NCBI RefSeq assembly: GCF_000622225.1
Contig: NZ_JHWD01000008.1
Span: 124,001 to 188,000 of the forward strand
Length of the DNA: 64,000 nt
DNA from: Roseomonas mucosa ATCC BAA-692
GTDB lineage: Bacteria; Pseudomonadota; Alphaproteobacteria; Acetobacterales; Acetobacteraceae
Direction: 5' to 3'
Shown here: positions 62,807 through 64,000 of the stretch, piece by piece
Position numbering within the stretch: position 1 is the first letter of the stretch
Layout of the letters: every line of letters starts with the position of its first letter
Made by a program: the position numbers and the translations under genes
Notes under the pieces: generated by a model
What the model was told of the DNA's origin: nothing
Seen by the model: only the letters and a program-made list of their open reading frames with translations
The model's database searches: none

Positions 62807-64000
62807 TCAGCGTGTCAGCCTGATGTCGAGGCCCTTGTACAGGGCCGCGCCATAGACGCCGTGCGGCCGCGCGCCATCCACGCGCTGCGAGGTGGCGAGC
62901 CAGAGCTGCTGGCGCACCAACGGCACCCAGACATTGGCCGCGGTGATCTGCTCCTGCACCTCGCCGATCAGCTTGGCGCGGTTGGCCGGGTCGGTGGCGG
63001 TGCGGGCGCCGAGCAGGTTCCTGTCGGTCTCCTCGTTCACCCAGTTCATCCGGTTCGGCGTCGGACGGTTGGCGCTGGGGAAATAGAGGGACAGCGCGTC
63101 CGTCGCCGAGAGATAGGGATAGGACATGGTGAAGGCGTCGAATTCCTGCGTCGCCAGCTTGCCCCAGGCCACGGTGGCGTCCCAGAGCTGGATCTTCATC
63201 TCGATGCCGATGCGGCGCAGATCGGCCTGCATCGCCTGCATCATGCTGTTGTTGGTGCCGTTCTGGATGCCGTAGAGCAGGAAGCTCGCGCGCTGCCCGT
63301 TCTTCTCGCGGATGCCGTCGGAACCGGCCTTCCACCCGTCCTCGTCCAGCAGCCTGCGCGCGCCATCGACATCGAAGGAGGGCTGCAGCTTCGCCGCGTC
63401 AGGGTCGAAATCCTGCACCTTGGGGTTCAGCAGGGTGTTGGCGGGCTCGCCGGCGGAGAAGAAGACGGCCTTGGCGATCGGGCCGCGGTCCACCGCCATG
63501 TTGATGGCCTTGCGGATCACCGGGTCGCTGACCACCGGCTTGTCCACCTTGAAGCCGACGAAGTAGTCCCAGAAATAGACCGGCTGCTGCTGCAGCTTCA
63601 CGGTCGGGATCTTCTTCAGCCCTTCCAGCGCGAAGAAGGGGATCTCCTGCACCACATCGGCCTGCCCGGTCTGCAAGGCGGCGAGGCGGGTATTGGCCTC
63701 CGGGATCACGCGCCAGATCACCTTGCCGATCTGCGGGCTGGGGTTCCTGTAGATCGGCGGGCCCCAGTTGTAGCCCTCATGCCTGTTCAGGACGAGGTCC
63801 TGCCGCGGCGTCCAGCTCCCCCAGCAATAGGGGCCGGTGCCGTTGAAGCCCTGCACGCCGAAATTCTGCCCGAGCTTCTCCACCGTCGCCTGATCGACGA
63901 CGGAGCCGAAATACATGGTGAGCTGGGTCAGCAGCTCGGAGAAGGGCTCCTTCAGCTCGTACTCGACGGTGTGGTCATCGACGGCACGGACCTCCTTCAC
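62807..64000 (-). CDS. Family 5 ABC substrate-binding protein (N-terminus beyond window)
   Basis: The last 397 residues of a periplasmic binding protein of the peptide/opine type; its start lies right of the window. Typical blocks are VEYELKEPFSELLTQLTMYFG, NGTGPYCWGSWTPRQDLVLNRHEGYNWG, RLAALQTGQADVVQEIP and DPVIRKAINMAVDRGPIAKAVF. The C-terminal ITAANVWVPLVRQQLWLATS is also characteristic. It stands first in the visible operon, 13 bases before the amidohydrolase gene, and should deliver the substrate to the importer whose ATPases follow. Confidence 0.93.
   Translation of the reverse strand: MKEVRAVDDHTVEYELKEPFSELLTQLTMYFGSVVDQATVEKLGQNFGVQGFNGTGPYCWGSWTPRQDLVLNRHEGYNWGPPIYRNPSPQIGKVIWRVIPEANTRLAALQTGQADVVQEIPFFALEGLKKIPTVKLQQQPVYFWDYFVGFKVDKPVVSDPVIRKAINMAVDRGPIAKAVFFSAGEPANTLLNPKVQDFDPDAAKLQPSFDVDGARRLLDEDGWKAGSDGIREKNGQRASFLLYGIQNGTNNSMMQAMQADLRRIGIEMKIQLWDATVAWGKLATQEFDAFTMSYPYLSATDALSLYFPSANRPTPNRMNWVNEETDRNLLGARTATDPANRAKLIGEVQEQITAANVWVPLVRQQLWLATSQRVDGARPHGVYGAALYKGLDIRLTR

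Overview
The window is a 64 kb piece of a high-GC (about 70%) chromosome with dense alphaproteobacterial gene content: a mutS-glnD pair, an argH/tlpA/lptM block, a malic enzyme fused to a phosphotransacetylase-like domain, a B12-dependent ribonucleotide reductase, and many ABC importers. Gene content, codon use and the style of the intergenic repeats suggest Acetobacteraceae, most likely Roseomonas or a close relative. This is an inference: no 16S or other marker is present.

Layout. 1-4.7 kb: the start of an IlvD/Edd sugar-acid dehydratase (cut by the window edge), ethanolamine ammonia-lyase EutBC, and a 1 kb gap with low-GC DNA and repeats. 4.7-10 kb: a secreted beta-propeller protein, a secreted creatininase-family protein, a class II aldolase, an AbgA-like M20 amidohydrolase and a small exported DsrE-like protein. 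10-24 kb: a TetR regulator facing a leucine/isovalerate degradation operon (liuA-liuB-liuC-liuD-liuE), an acyl-CoA synthetase, and a five-gene LIV/HAAT-type ABC importer. Together they look like uptake, CoA activation and beta-oxidation-like breakdown of a branched carboxylic or amino acid. 24.7-34.8 kb: LysR/MFS pair, nicotinamidase, maeB, RlpA-like protein, a methyltransferase, argH with a tiny downstream lptM, tlpA and a small acidic protein.

34.8-41.4 kb: a DadA-like oxidoreductase, a GntR / 2-hydroxyacid dehydrogenase / ThDP-enzyme operon, a MaoC hydratase and a LigJ-type amidohydrolase. 41.8-50.3 kb: class II ribonucleotide reductase with NrdR-box-like sites upstream, a three-subunit PaoABC-like molybdenum aldehyde oxidoreductase, and an orphan family 5 substrate-binding protein. 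50.4-56.3 kb: mutS, glnD and a small hydrophilic protein. 56.4-64 kb: MFS transporter, DUF3237 protein, a GST, and an operon of family 5 binding protein, amidohydrolase and two Opp/Dpp ATPases running off the right edge.

The least explained feature is a modular intergenic repeat. At least eight copies of a double-hairpin element (consensus second hairpin CCGGGGGAAAGGC-loop-GCCTTTCCCCCGG) sit between genes, mostly at convergent 3' ends. One copy supplies the stop codon and last residues of the HMG-CoA lyase gene. Two copies (4.1-4.5 kb and 24.4-24.7 kb) are followed, in the same order and orientation, by a conserved promoter-like pair and an array of 8-bp repeats (NNCTAAAR). They may be two members of an undescribed intergenic transcription unit. 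No tRNA, rRNA, CRISPR array, insertion sequence or prophage was seen.
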